The position numbers and the translations under genes are program-made. Source: Flectonema sp. DT1601 (lineage: Eukaryota > Euglenozoa > Diplonemea > Diplonemida > Diplonemidae). Taken from it: a stretch of 64,000 nt of DNA. Below the pieces are notes generated by a model, which saw nothing but the letters and a program-made list of their open reading frames with translations, had not been told where the DNA came from and ran no database searches. Shown here piece after piece: positions 9,970 through 19,734 of this stretch (positions are counted from its first letter, which is position 1; every line of letters begins with the position of its first letter). The stretch covers positions 558,001 through 622,000 of the forward strand of contig OZ025832.1 in assembly GCA_964019425.1 (NCBI GenBank), written 5' to 3'.

Positions 9970-11586
9970 ATGGTCCAACTAGATTCATCACCAACATTAC
10001 ACAGCTACGTAGTGTACGACAATATATCACATCCATCAGGGGGGGTTAGTAAACGTGGAGCAACTGTTTATGGAACTGAGAGCAATGGAACTATAACATT
10101 AAGTTGTTGTGGTAGAAGTTTTCATTTAATGGATGACAACGGCAATCAAAGATTGGTATACACTGGTAACAAGACAATATCATACAAGAAACAATCACGT
10201 TGTCCATTAAAACAATATTTTCCAACAGAAATTGGAATGATCAGCAATTCTAAAGTCAGTATGGCTGATGAAGTTGGTGATGATATTTTAAACGCTTTTA
10301 AACGACAGTTGTCTTATTCTTGTCTCAATCCTGATCAGTCTTCGGATGCAACCATCGAAGAGAGCTTCGTAATATTTAATAAAATAACACAACTAGACAG
10401 CAGCAGTGATGAAGCAACAGCATTCAAAGTGAAGCTGCAGACAATAAGATCTGAACACATTGAGTCAAAGAAGAAATTTATGAAAAATAAAATAACAACC
10501 TGGAGAACAACAGTACATGCGATGCGTACAGCGATAAACGCTCTCTTAAGGGAACCTGTTGCTGCAGCAGCAGTGAATAGAGTCTTCTCTGATATAGCTC
10601 AATACACATCATCACATGATGACGAGATGGTCATCCCAACTTCTGTTAAAACTCGTAAGTCTCTCAGGGTCTTTGGACATAAAAAGATCGTAAAAGAACA
10701 ACCAACTGTGTTAACTAATAAAGTTGAAATCAGTAAATCACCTGACGAATATCTTCCGCGTCAAATTACTTCTTGTCTTGGAATGAAATCTTTGGCTATA
10801 AACAAACAGAGCTTTAGTTCTTTTAAAAATGCTGGTGTTGGAGGAGTGGCCACAGCGATAACACCACCACCTAGTCAAGGAGCAGTAGCGGGGATATCGC
10901 CGTGTATTGGAGTCTCAGCAGCTGTTTTGGGAGGATTGAGTTCACTTCGGATTAACATTAAGAAAAGTGAATCTCTATTAGTTGTGAGTCCAACAGACCA
11001 TCACACAATGTGGGCTACAGTCATTAAACCATCCCTGACTGAAGCAAGTATCGCAGCGATAACAGCAACGAGTGTAACAAAAGCAATAAATTTGATACCT
11101 CATCATCACAAACAGAATGTCGGAACAGCTGCAGCCACATCCTTTGCATTATGCTCTGCAATTCAAGCAGCTTATAATTGGAATCGATCGACATTAACTA
11201 CGTCAGATTTGAGTAAAATGATTGCCAAGGCAGTACTTGGAATTAGTCTTTCATGCATTCCAAAGCCAATCGGAACTACAATAACCGTAGCAGCAATGTC
11301 TTCAGACTTAGTAGGTTGGACTGATGCTGTTATGGATTTTACTTTTGGATCTTCTAGTTGGGAGCTTCGCTGTTCGTTAATTCGGTGCTACGCTTCTATT
11401 ATAGGAGTGTCTTCACGGTGTTCTAATGAAGATGTGCTTGAGGCTTATAAGGAACTTCGTCTTTTAATTTCCCCTTCTTCGGAATGGGGTGGTACACATG
11501 ACGATTCTGAGATTCTTGACGCTGCCCTGTTTGAAATCATCTCTCTCAGATCAACTGAGTCGAACCCTGCGGAAGTAGTTCGTTGA
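9970..11586 (+). CDS. Unknown 538-aa protein
   Basis: I do not recognise this protein. The N-terminal 80 residues are beta-rich (SYVVYDNISHPSGG, TVYGTESNGTITLSCCGRSF). The middle (about 150-215) is helical and charged. Residues about 285-450 contain several Ala/Gly/Ile-rich, weakly hydrophobic stretches (VSAAVLGGLSSL, SIAAITATSVTKAI, TTITVAAMSSDLVG) that might associate with membranes. The last 60 residues include GVSSRCSNEDVLEAYKELR, reminiscent of a J-domain helix I/II but without an HPD motif, so this is weak. The ATG lies 16 nt after an AG at 9952-9953 that follows a T run. A 12-bp hairpin lies 20 nt past the stop. Confidence 0.65.
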   Translation: MVQLDSSPTLHSYVVYDNISHPSGGVSKRGATVYGTESNGTITLSCCGRSFHLMDDNGNQRLVYTGNKTISYKKQSRCPLKQYFPTEIGMISNSKVSMADEVGDDILNAFKRQLSYSCLNPDQSSDATIEESFVIFNKITQLDSSSDEATAFKVKLQTIRSEHIESKKKFMKNKITTWRTTVHAMRTAINALLREPVAAAAVNRVFSDIAQYTSSHDDEMVIPTSVKTRKSLRVFGHKKIVKEQPTVLTNKVEISKSPDEYLPRQITSCLGMKSLAINKQSFSSFKNAGVGGVATAITPPPSQGAVAGISPCIGVSAAVLGGLSSLRINIKKSESLLVVSPTDHHTMWATVIKPSLTEASIAAITATSVTKAINLIPHHHKQNVGTAAATSFALCSAIQAAYNWNRSTLTTSDLSKMIAKAVLGISLSCIPKPIGTTITVAAMSSDLVGWTDAVMDFTFGSSSWELRCSLIRCYASIIGVSSRCSNEDVLEAYKELRLLISPSSEWGGTHDDSEILDAALFEIISLRSTESNPAEVVR

Positions 11587-11605
11587 TTTTGTTATTTGTG
11601 TTGAT

Positions 11606-11636
11606 GTTTGGTTGGTTATTACACAACTAACCAAAC
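11606..11636 (+). other. 3'-flank hairpin
   Basis: GTTTGGTTGGTT (11606-11617) pairs with AACTAACCAAAC (11625-11636), with 11 of 12 as Watson-Crick pairs and one G-T wobble, around a 7-nt loop, 20 nt after the stop codon of the 538-aa gene. Confidence 0.5.
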
Positions 11637-11822
11637 AGTTTTCTGCGAGCGTTTTTGTAGCCCTGGCTTCAGGTGGGTGTACTGGTGTAATGTGAACAAA
11701 AATCATATTTCCCCCCCCAAAAAAAATATAAAATACACAAAATATGTCAGCTGTACTTTCGTACTGTTTTTGAATACTTTTTAATATTTACCTTAATTAC
11801 ATATTCCAATCCAGAGGCAAAG

Positions 11823-13796
11823 ATGGCCGCATTTGGTGGTGTTGCAGGTCTAAAACAAGAAACAAAAGATCAGCGACAGGGGGCCTATGAGTGGGGTGTT
11901 GAAGAACACAGTGACGATGATGATCAACCAGCTTTTACAGGAGGTGGAGGAGGGAAGAAAGTCCGGTGGGAAGCAGAAAATTCCGAAAGAGAAATCGGAG
12001 ATGTTTTAAACGTTGTTGAAGAGGAAAACGAAGGAGTGATACTTCCGTGGAAAACAAGAGTTCACTTGCTATTCGACGATCCGACAAGTAGCAGAGCTGC
12101 TCTTTATTTAAGTTCTTGGTTTATGTTTCTCATTGTAGGAAGTACCTTAGCCTTTATGCTTGAAACCCTACCAAGTCTTTCAGCTGATCCTGAGTATGGA
12201 GATCCTGAAAAGAAACAATTCTGGTTCATTCTTGAAACGTTTTTTGTTGTGTTCTTTACTCTGGAATACGTCTTGCGATGGGTCACTGCTGATAATATGA
12301 TCAAATTCCCCTTTGAGGTATTTAACGTTGTTGACTTGTTAGCAATCATACCATACTACATAGAATTGGCATTATCTTCAAATGTTAATCTCAGATTTAT
12401 AAGAGTCGTTCGGTTAGCCCGTGTCTTTAGGGTACTAAAGATGGGTAAAAAGTACGATGGAGCAGAAATCTTGATGAGGGTGTTGAAGGATTCGGTACCG
12501 GCATTGATCCCTCCGTTTTTCTTTTTATTTCTTGGAATGGTTTTTTTTAGCTCGCTGATGTACATTTGTGAACAAGGTACTTATGATAAAATTGATAAAA
12601 GATTCTACGTCCACGATACTCGAGGGCACAGAGTTGAATCTCTATTTGTATCTATTCCTGATGCTATGTGGTGGTCTCTTGTAACAATGCTGACTGTAGG
12701 TTATGGTGACTACACGCCTCACACTGCATTAGGCAAAGCAGTTAACTCTGCTGCTATTGTTTTTGGTATCATGTTCAGCGCGATGCCAATTGCGATTATT
12801 GGATCTGCGTTTACTGCGACATTTGAAGAAATGAGATTGAAACTCAAAGCAGCTGATGATTTTCGTGCAAACGATCAGGTAAATAACACTTCCAACTGGG
12901 GACCAAATCAACTTCGATTCTTCGGGATTATATTCGAAGATCAAGGAAGGAACTCAGCTGCTGATTTCTTAGATATAAATCCTTCTGATGCACCACTTGA
13001 TGCGACAGAAAGACCAGATCGACTTGTGAGTAGAAAACTCTCACACGATTTACTAACTAATCGCGACAGAATTGAAAACGGAGTTCTCCCACAATCAGAG
13101 TGGAATTTAGCATACAAACTATACCATATTATGAGAGCTGAATCGTCTAAGTGTGAAAACAATATAGAATCATACACACAGGACTTTATTAGCGAACTGT
13201 ATCACGTTTTAGGATACGCAACATGGGATGATGCTACTGGGATTCATTTGGGATTCCGTAGTCGAGCAGGTCTTTCGGTTGTCTTCGGTGAAACTGGTCA
13301 TAAAAAAGAAATTCTTTCAGATAGTGATCTTGGTGTTTATGCGTTGAGACCTGGTAGAGCTCAAGCTGTTTATTTCATTGCTAATGAAGCAAGTAATACC
13401 TCGGCTAATGAGAATCTCGGTCGGATCGCTGGTGAGTTGCTTGCCATCGCACAAAATTATTATAAATCTCTAAACTGTCGAACTGATACAGACGTCAGAG
13501 TATTTTTAGTGACATTCAGAGGATATCATTTGCGGTTTTACAAGGCTGACTTTTCACCTTCTTATTTAGAAGCTATTAGCAAAGGGAAGAAACCTACAGA
13601 AAACACGACTATTTCGTACTTCCCACCTAAACGAAGCATGCGTTTCACTAACTCAACGATTATGGGTACGCTTGATTTCTTAACACCAACTCATAGAGAA
13701 GTAGCTATAGAGGTTCTACTGTACATTAAAAGACACATCATAAAACTGTTATCTGAGCCCCTTCAAAAGCCTCGACGAGAGAAGACTGTTGCCTAG
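11823..13796 (+). CDS. Voltage-gated K+ channel with novel C-terminal domain
   Basis: A 657-aa Kv-type channel subunit. The acidic N-terminus (1-90) has no T1 domain that I can see. S1 starts near 97 (LSSWFMFLIVGSTLAFMLE), followed by S2 and S3. S4 is at about 189-210 (NLRFIRVVRLARVFRVLKMG), with regularly spaced Arg as voltage sensor. The pore is at about 275-300 with the K+ filter TVGYGD, and S6 follows (VFGIMFSAMPIAIIGSAF). The AMPIAIIG stretch matches the Kv S6 PxP/PVP hinge position in altered form. A soluble domain of about 165 residues (about 425-590) is not usual in Kv channels; it resembles the nuclease-fold-like domain seen in some fungal and oomycete proteins (TQDFISELYHVLGY, SDSDLGVY, IAGELLAIAQNY, LRFYKADFSPSYL). 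The ATG lies 8 nt after an AG at 11813-11814. The channel call is very confident; the tail assignment is an inference. Confidence 0.92.
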   Translation: MAAFGGVAGLKQETKDQRQGAYEWGVEEHSDDDDQPAFTGGGGGKKVRWEAENSEREIGDVLNVVEEENEGVILPWKTRVHLLFDDPTSSRAALYLSSWFMFLIVGSTLAFMLETLPSLSADPEYGDPEKKQFWFILETFFVVFFTLEYVLRWVTADNMIKFPFEVFNVVDLLAIIPYYIELALSSNVNLRFIRVVRLARVFRVLKMGKKYDGAEILMRVLKDSVPALIPPFFFLFLGMVFFSSLMYICEQGTYDKIDKRFYVHDTRGHRVESLFVSIPDAMWWSLVTMLTVGYGDYTPHTALGKAVNSAAIVFGIMFSAMPIAIIGSAFTATFEEMRLKLKAADDFRANDQVNNTSNWGPNQLRFFGIIFEDQGRNSAADFLDINPSDAPLDATERPDRLVSRKLSHDLLTNRDRIENGVLPQSEWNLAYKLYHIMRAESSKCENNIESYTQDFISELYHVLGYATWDDATGIHLGFRSRAGLSVVFGETGHKKEILSDSDLGVYALRPGRAQAVYFIANEASNTSANENLGRIAGELLAIAQNYYKSLNCRTDTDVRVFLVTFRGYHLRFYKADFSPSYLEAISKGKKPTENTTISYFPPKRSMRFTNSTIMGTLDFLTPTHREVAIEVLLYIKRHIIKLLSEPLQKPRREKTVA

Positions 13797-14370
13797 TTGA
13801 TCACTGTCCCTGTTTAATACTTTTTGTGTGGGTGAAATTCTTTTTTTTTTTTTTTTTTTTTTTTTAGGTTTCAATTATACCAGAGCGTCTTTGATTAGAC
13901 ACCCTGATCAATCAGCGTTTTATTATTGGGGGAAAGGAGGTACCGTGATACCCTTTTCATAGTACTGATTGTTTGTTGTTGTATTCGGTGTTGTCTCTTT
14001 CTGTCAAGTTAGTTGATCACATCCGGTTCGCATAAATGCGTGAAGGAAGCTTCTGATAGGTTTGTCTTCCCACTTTACTTTGTTCTTATAAGCTTCCCAA
14101 ATGCAAAAGAAATTCAGTAGCTCTCTATATCCTCTCGTTACTGAATGAGGCTTTTTTTTTTTTTTTCCGGTTTATCGTTTTTGGTTAGTTACTTTTTATG
14201 TTTTTTTTTTTTTTTTTTTTTTTTTTTCCACATAGCATTAACAAGACAGAAGTTCTGCCAAAGAAAGATGTTTTTTTACATGGCTACTTGGCAAAGCACC
14301 CTCTAAGAACGTTTATCACGGTGCAATTTTGCAATGAAATTTTATTTTTTTTTAAATTCTGTTCAGGAAC
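13797..14370. other. Spacer with T runs
   Basis: A 574-nt AT-rich spacer with three long T runs (about 13842-13865, 14153-14166, 14202-14227). I see no supported gene. The 3' end supplies the T tract and the GTTCAG (ending 14366) that lie 4 nt before the next ATG. Confidence 0.6.
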
Positions 14371-16473
14371 ATGGCGTCAAGCGAGTCTGTACCAGTTGAA
14401 CCGGTCGGGTTACCTTCTCATGGATCAAAGGGATCTTTAACCGGAGATGGAGGAACCAAATTAACAACAACTGAATCATCAAATTCACTTTCGACAATCG
14501 GATCTTCTGCTACGTTAGGAAAGTCGTTGAGATATGGAACTGGTGCTGCGAGAGAAACTGCGTTTTCACGTCGACTTAAGAAAGCAACTTCAATACACAT
14601 GGATAATAATATGAGAACCTCACTAGAAGCGATAAGTGATATATACGAAGATCAGGGTGCGAGTGGATCAGAGAAACGAAACTTACGAGGAGCACTAGAA
14701 AAGAGAACTCTATCACTTCACCAAACATTCGCAACAGAGTTCAGTGCTGTGAATGAACAGTTTAAAAGGGTGGCAGAGGATGTTGAGATGCTAAGTGCGT
14801 CAGTTGCTAAAATGCAAAATGCTCTACAACACACAAAAGATGAATCTCAAGTAATGGTCGATCAATTGGCAGTCTTACAAACTGAGTATGATGAAGCTGC
14901 TTCAAAGGAAGAGCAGGTAAAGTCCTTCTTAAAAAGATTTCACCTCACAACAGAAGAAAAGCAAATCTTAAAAGGAGAAGTCACACCTCAATTCTTCACC
15001 GTGTTGGAAAAGGTTAAAGATATTCATAATCACTGTACTGACTTATTAAATGCTCAACACCAACAAGCGGGTATTGAAGTCATGGAAACAACTTACTTGC
15101 AGCAATCCCAAGGATACGATAAATTAAATAAATGGGTTCACTACCAAACAAACGGAATCATGTCTCACGAGACTCCAGAAGTACCAACCCTATTCGTTAG
15201 AGCTCTTCACACTCTACGAGACAGAGGTCCTCTTTGGTGTAGTTGTATGAAGGAAGTTGCTCGTACTAGAAGACAGGCTTTGGTTAGTAAATTTTTTAGT
15301 AATTTATCTCCAAATGGACACTCAGCTATGAATACTCCAGGTGATGGTAATGAACAAACAGAGATTCACGCTGATCCTCTTAGATCCATCAGTGATATGC
15401 TTGCTTGGGTTCATCAAAGTGTTGCTGAAGAGAACGATTTGATTGATAATTTCTATTCAACTCCAAGTCAAGATTCACAAGTAAATCCTGCATACCAACT
15501 TGACGCAACACTGGAAGTATCAAAAGCTGATCTTTTAGATGTCACTTTCGAAGCCTTAGCAAAACATTTTAGAAGTCGTGTTGAACGAGTCTTGGAATCT
15601 GCTCCGCCATCATCATCATCCAGTTTGGTTGTGTTTTTTAAACTTGAATCTGTTCTTCAGTTCTATTGTGCGATCATACCACCTCTACTCGGACCGAATG
15701 CTTTGCTGTGTACAATGCTGAGTGAAATGAAATTACAAACTTTAAAAAGGTTTTTTGACATGCTGAAGACACTATCTGATACGTTACTCGCGTCAGTTCC
15801 AATGCAGGTCCCTCAAGACCTATCACCTCCTCCAGTAGTTCATGAAGCTTTGAGTAAATTGCGTATTATGATGGATACTCTTGCAAGCAGTTTAATCCCA
15901 CCTGAGGAAAGAGAAAAGGAATTCACTGCAGTGATGTCTGGTATTGTCGATCCTCTGCTAACGTTGTTAGAAAAGGTTGAGGACGTTGGGGTTCCTGGTA
16001 ACATTACATTAAATATTAATTGTCTTCACGTGATGGTTTCTACACTAAACGAACAACCTTTCACGAAATCGAAAGCTATAAAAGTTACAGAAAGACTTGA
16101 CAACGAAATATCAAAACTGGTTAAGCTCCAATCAGAAACACTCCTTCGACGATGTGGGTTAAACGATATGACTACGAAGCTGTCATCTCCTAACCCTCTC
16201 TCACAGCACATTCCTCCTGAAGCAATGCGTGACCTCGTTCAAGGCTTTTATAAATACATGTACACGTTGGGTTCTATTTCCCTTCCACTATGTGATCGAA
16301 TTCAAGCAATGCGTATTAAAGATGCTGTAAGCACTTCAACGACGAAGAACATCTGTGATGCTTACAAGCTTCTCTATGATGCAGTTCTTAACCCTGATAA
16401 TGGATACCCAGATGCGGGTAAGATGCTTCAACACACTCCTGAGAATGTTAGTACGTTATTAGACTGTAACTGA
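14371..16473 (+). CDS. COG6: Conserved oligomeric Golgi complex subunit 6
   Basis: A 700-aa COG6 homologue (about 660 aa in animals), part of the COG tether that captures retrograde vesicles at the Golgi. The disordered Ser/Thr-rich N-terminus (1-85) precedes the coiled-coil N-domain (about 110-190) typical of CATCHR-family tethers. The family signature follows: LQTEYDEAASKEEQVKSF, LKRFHLTTEE, FFTVLEKVKDIHNHC and AGIEVMETTYLQQSQGYDKL, then WVH.Q. The C-terminal helical part runs to the end, with LLRRCGLNDM near 590-600. The ATG lies 4 nt after the AG at 14365-14366, after a T-rich tract. The first ~80 residues are specific to this organism. No intron is required. Confidence 0.9.
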   Translation: MASSESVPVEPVGLPSHGSKGSLTGDGGTKLTTTESSNSLSTIGSSATLGKSLRYGTGAARETAFSRRLKKATSIHMDNNMRTSLEAISDIYEDQGASGSEKRNLRGALEKRTLSLHQTFATEFSAVNEQFKRVAEDVEMLSASVAKMQNALQHTKDESQVMVDQLAVLQTEYDEAASKEEQVKSFLKRFHLTTEEKQILKGEVTPQFFTVLEKVKDIHNHCTDLLNAQHQQAGIEVMETTYLQQSQGYDKLNKWVHYQTNGIMSHETPEVPTLFVRALHTLRDRGPLWCSCMKEVARTRRQALVSKFFSNLSPNGHSAMNTPGDGNEQTEIHADPLRSISDMLAWVHQSVAEENDLIDNFYSTPSQDSQVNPAYQLDATLEVSKADLLDVTFEALAKHFRSRVERVLESAPPSSSSSLVVFFKLESVLQFYCAIIPPLLGPNALLCTMLSEMKLQTLKRFFDMLKTLSDTLLASVPMQVPQDLSPPPVVHEALSKLRIMMDTLASSLIPPEEREKEFTAVMSGIVDPLLTLLEKVEDVGVPGNITLNINCLHVMVSTLNEQPFTKSKAIKVTERLDNEISKLVKLQSETLLRRCGLNDMTTKLSSPNPLSQHIPPEAMRDLVQGFYKYMYTLGSISLPLCDRIQAMRIKDAVSTSTTKNICDAYKLLYDAVLNPDNGYPDAGKMLQHTPENVSTLLDCN

Positions 16474-16711
16474 TGAGGTCTGGTTTTGTGGATTTCAGAT
16501 AACTTTTTTTAAGGAACAAAAAAAAAAAAAAAAAAAAAAAGAAACCGAACGACCTAAATAAGTTTTAAAAAAAAAAATGTTTAGTTTTGTCCAGTGTATT
16601 GATACCAACAAGAGACTACTATCTGAGAGAAGTGTGGGCACTTATTGTAATGATAACACTGTTATAATATTTTTTTCTTTTTTTTTAAAACCCTCCAGGA
16701 TCATCTATTCC

Positions 16712-18448
16712 ATGCAGTCTCGTATTGTATCTTTATTCGATCCTATCTACGCAAGATCAGACGACGATGAACTTGAACGGATTCGAAAGAAGTGTTTCTT
16801 CCCATGCTTTGTGTCTGGTTTCTTAATATCAACGTGTTCTCTATTCTACATCGGAAGATTAAGTAGGATCACTGGAGCCTGTTCCGTATTAGGCATTATT
16901 TCGAATGCCTACATGTTGATTAGTATTTATCTAAGAAAAAGATTAACAGAGAGGGATGTTGAAGTTTATTGCGCATTTACTACGGTGACGTTGCTGGGAA
17001 TGGATCTCGCTTCGGCGGCAGCTCCGCAGGTTGAAAGGGTTTGGCCGATATTTATTGTCGTCATTGATGTTTTATTATTAACAAGAGCGAAGGAGTCAAC
17101 CTCTAGATTGCTTGTCGGGATCTTAGTCTTTTGGTGCATAATAAATTCATCTGAGAGAATGTTCCGATTCGGGCTTTATGATATCCCGGGAACATACACT
17201 CACGACCGTCGTAGAGAAGTTACAGACTGCAGTAAACCTCCTTGTGCGTCTGTTCCAACAGGATTGCTGAGTCTGTCGTTATTTTTGGTTGTTTTTTTGA
17301 TAGATTTTTCAGTGACTCGGATGTTCGCACGGAATCTTCTCTCTGAAAAAGCTAAAGTGGAGGCGTCGATTGCTATTGCTCACAGTATTACGAATCACCT
17401 TGCGGAATTCGACTTAGAAACAGCTGAAGAAGCTCTTCATGGTAACAGTGCGGACCTTCCACCAGATTTATCAGCGAGTTTTAGGCAACTTTTAGATCAC
17501 TTGAAAAATTATCGTCCGTACTTACCTCAAAGTTGTTTACTATTCGATGCAAGAAAACCAACTAATGAGACCGTCACTATTAAGGGAATCTCTCTCTCAC
17601 GTTCAGTGGTAGGGACAATAATTGAAAATCCTTTAGCAGCGACAACACAACCACAAAATCATAGAATTCACCTTTGTCGTAAGAACATTACCTTGATAGT
17701 CGCTAATATAAAAAACTCAGTCGAGCTTCTCGCACATGAAGCGACGCTTTTCTATAAAATCCACAGTCATATAGTCTCTATTTTTATTGCAGCTGTAAAA
17801 GAGAACGTTGGAATGACTGATATGTTCATCGGAGATCATTTCTTTGGTTCATTTAATACAAAACAAAGATGTTCAGCTCACTGTAGAGCAGCAGTTGAAG
17901 CAGCTTTGACATTCACACGCAGATGTAAACTTGACCACACTGTGCTATGCGATGTCAATATCGGAATTGGAAGTTCAAAAGCGATGTGTGGCGACTTAGG
18001 ATCAGCAGAAATGAAACGCTACAGCATAATGGGTCCTGTCTGTAGATGGACATGCATTCTTGAGAGGCTCGGGAGAGAATATGGACACCAGGTGATTCTT
18101 GACTCTGTAGTTCAGGCAAAGGGTTCTGGTGATCCTCGGGTTCTACTTCAAACAATCAAATACCCATTACACACTGGGGCTTTTCCTGCTGTGTTGTATG
18201 AAGTTCATTGTGAGGATCATGTTAATAATTTCATGCAAGACATTGAGAATTGGATGTACGAAACCACTACTGTATCAAAATGGTTACTTTACAATGAAGC
18301 TGCTCTCAGTTATCTCGCAGAGAACTACACTGATGCGTTGAGTATTTTAGGTGAAGCAGACGCTGATGACTATCTTGAAATCATAACTCTAAGAGACAGG
18401 GCAACACGACAGGAACCACCACCACCAATATTGACTTTCGATATGTAA
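16712..18448 (+). CDS. 6-TM protein with degenerate nucleotide-cyclase domain (diverged paralogue)
   Basis: A 578-aa protein starting MQSRIVSLFDP. The start is chosen because an AG at 16697-16698 follows a pyrimidine tract 13 nt upstream, and because the length then equals the three 579-aa paralogues at 42-51 kb. About six membrane helices fall in residues 25-215. The FGLYD segment (about 155-160) and NYRPYLPQSCL (about 268-278) are shared with those paralogues. The C-terminal class III cyclase-like domain (about 320-510) keeps MFIGDHFFGSF, but the first metal Asp is Asn (N332 in IVANIKNS). The catalytic stretch that is normally GDxxNxxxR reads GPVCRWTCI, so the transition-state Asn and Arg are gone. 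I infer a pseudo-cyclase, perhaps a receptor or a dimer partner of an active enzyme. Gene confident, function unknown. Confidence 0.85.
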   Translation: MQSRIVSLFDPIYARSDDDELERIRKKCFFPCFVSGFLISTCSLFYIGRLSRITGACSVLGIISNAYMLISIYLRKRLTERDVEVYCAFTTVTLLGMDLASAAAPQVERVWPIFIVVIDVLLLTRAKESTSRLLVGILVFWCIINSSERMFRFGLYDIPGTYTHDRRREVTDCSKPPCASVPTGLLSLSLFLVVFLIDFSVTRMFARNLLSEKAKVEASIAIAHSITNHLAEFDLETAEEALHGNSADLPPDLSASFRQLLDHLKNYRPYLPQSCLLFDARKPTNETVTIKGISLSRSVVGTIIENPLAATTQPQNHRIHLCRKNITLIVANIKNSVELLAHEATLFYKIHSHIVSIFIAAVKENVGMTDMFIGDHFFGSFNTKQRCSAHCRAAVEAALTFTRRCKLDHTVLCDVNIGIGSSKAMCGDLGSAEMKRYSIMGPVCRWTCILERLGREYGHQVILDSVVQAKGSGDPRVLLQTIKYPLHTGAFPAVLYEVHCEDHVNNFMQDIENWMYETTTVSKWLLYNEAALSYLAENYTDALSILGEADADDYLEIITLRDRATRQEPPPPILTFDM

Positions 18449-18570
18449 GTGTGCGTTACGTTGTGTGGATGGTTGCAAAACTACACACACCACAAAGTGA
18501 TGTTATCTATTGGCACACACTGCTCTCCAAATTATCTTATTATTATTATTATTATTATTTTTTTTTAATA

Positions 18571-18613
18571 CCAACTAAAGTCGGAGAAGGAAACTATTCA
18601 GATTTGAAGGCGG
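18571..18613 (+). repeat. Fragment of the TIR repeat family
   Basis: The segment contains AAGTCGGAGAAGGAAACTAT followed by TCAGATTTGAAGG. This matches the left end (hairpin-like AAGTCGGAGAA plus left inverted repeat) of the elements at 20421, 33346 and 52011. The interior and right end are not recognisable here. Confidence 0.5.
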
Positions 18614-19097
18614 ATATTTTTTTTTGGTAGTTGATCGTGTGACAGGATTCTATCTGCGTTTCACGGAATACAAGGCGATAATCTGGATTTTTTTTTTTCT
18701 TCGTACCCTCTCGGGATGATAAGTATGTAAACTCAATGGCGACTATGCCATGTGAATAAAACTGCATCGTCTCTCTCTCTCTCTCTCTTTTTTTAAAAAT
18801 CTGTGTAACCTATTCACCCAGTACGACTGGATTCTATTCTCTATCTAAATGGTCTTTTTTCAAACTATGTGTTGGGTTCTTATTTTACTCTAAAAAACAT
18901 TTTTATGTAACCTACCTCAATGATGATGCCAGTTAAATGTAGCTGACTTTTTTCCTCTTTTTTTTTTTTTTTTTTTTTTTTAAATCTTTTCCCTTTACTA
19001 ATAAACCGACTAACTTTTTTTTTTTTAGAGTGAGAGACTCGTATTACAAAGATAGACGGAATTTAAAAAAAAGGGATGATTTTTTTTTTGTTTTTTT

Positions 19098-19241
19098 CAC
19101 GTGGCCTCCATCAAAGGAATCAGGCAAAATATTACGATATTTCGTGGTTACGTTATTGTTTTTTTTTTTTTTTTTTTTAATTTATGTCATTTTAATATGT
19201 AAAAAAGACCTGCGGTATTCTTCCCAGATATATCCTTTCGT
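19098..19241 (+). repeat. Dispersed repeat C, copy 1
   Basis: This starts CACGTGGCCTCCATCAAAGG and ends ATTCTTCCCAGATATATCCT plus TTCGTATCG. The same order of blocks recurs at 49067-49193, and the end block alone recurs at about 51168-51193. The middle is expanded here by a T run. The nature of the element is unknown; there is no coding capacity. Confidence 0.6.
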
Positions 19242-19330
19242 ATCGTTTATTTTGTCCTCAATCCCAAATTATTTCTTCTTTTTTATTTTTCTTTAGTTGT
19301 TTTCAAACCTGGGCAAGGTTAATCAATCAC

Positions 19331-19405
19331 TTCCAGCTAAAGCTATAAAACTACAAAACTTACTGATGCGGGTTTACCCAAACCCCTCTTAGTCATCAGT
19401 TCTGC
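19331..19405 (+). ncRNA. Candidate structured RNA, copy 1
   Basis: ACTGATG (19362-19368) pairs with CATCAGT (19394-19400) and encloses the hairpin GGGTTT/AAACCC (19370-19375, 19380-19385). The segment shares TTCCAGC..AAGCTATAAAA and TAGTCATCAGTTCT with copy 2 at 21396-21475, whose equivalent stem is kept by a wobble pair while the sequence between changes. That pattern suggests selection on RNA structure. There is no known family match. Confidence 0.4.
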
Positions 19406-19592
19406 TTTTTACTAACAACTTATGGAACAGCAGAGCAATGTGTTTTTGTAATTTTTCTTTTTTTTATATTTTAATTTAGTTCACTTTTTTATAATAAACT
19501 CGTATTCTAACTAACTAATCTACAAACTACATATTCTATCCCGCGTTCACTGATATATTTATAAGGGAACTGTGTTAAATGGTAAACGAAAT

Positions 19593-19734
19593 AACCATGT
19601 TGACGTGGTTCCCTTGGCTGGAGAAGGGCAAACGCGATGAGTAGGACAGGCCTGACACCGCAGTGTCCCCCTTGCTTTCTTCACTGAAGAGGGCTGGGTA
19701 AGGGGAATGATCTGAAGAAAGATTGTTGAATCTT
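19593..19734 (+). ncRNA. Cluster of five adjacent hairpins (candidate ncRNA)
   Basis: Consecutive short stems occupy this GC-richer island: AACCA..TGGTT (19593-19610), CCCTT..AAGGG (19611-19628), GACAC..GTGTC (about 19654-19667), CCCCTT..AAGGGG (about 19668-19706, enclosing TCTT..AAGA), and the perfect AAGATT-GTTG-AATCTT (19719-19734). The island has no T runs, unlike its surroundings. It is flanked by a near-perfect direct repeat of about 26 nt (CTAACT[A/C]ATCTACAAACT.. at about 19511 and 19835). It could be a structured RNA or a small insertion; I cannot assign a class. Confidence 0.35.

Noticed and set aside
16577-16711. Upstream extension of the degenerate cyclase gene at 16712
   Set aside because: The extension reads through a T run and a likely acceptor AG; the start at 16712 restores the 578-579-aa family length.
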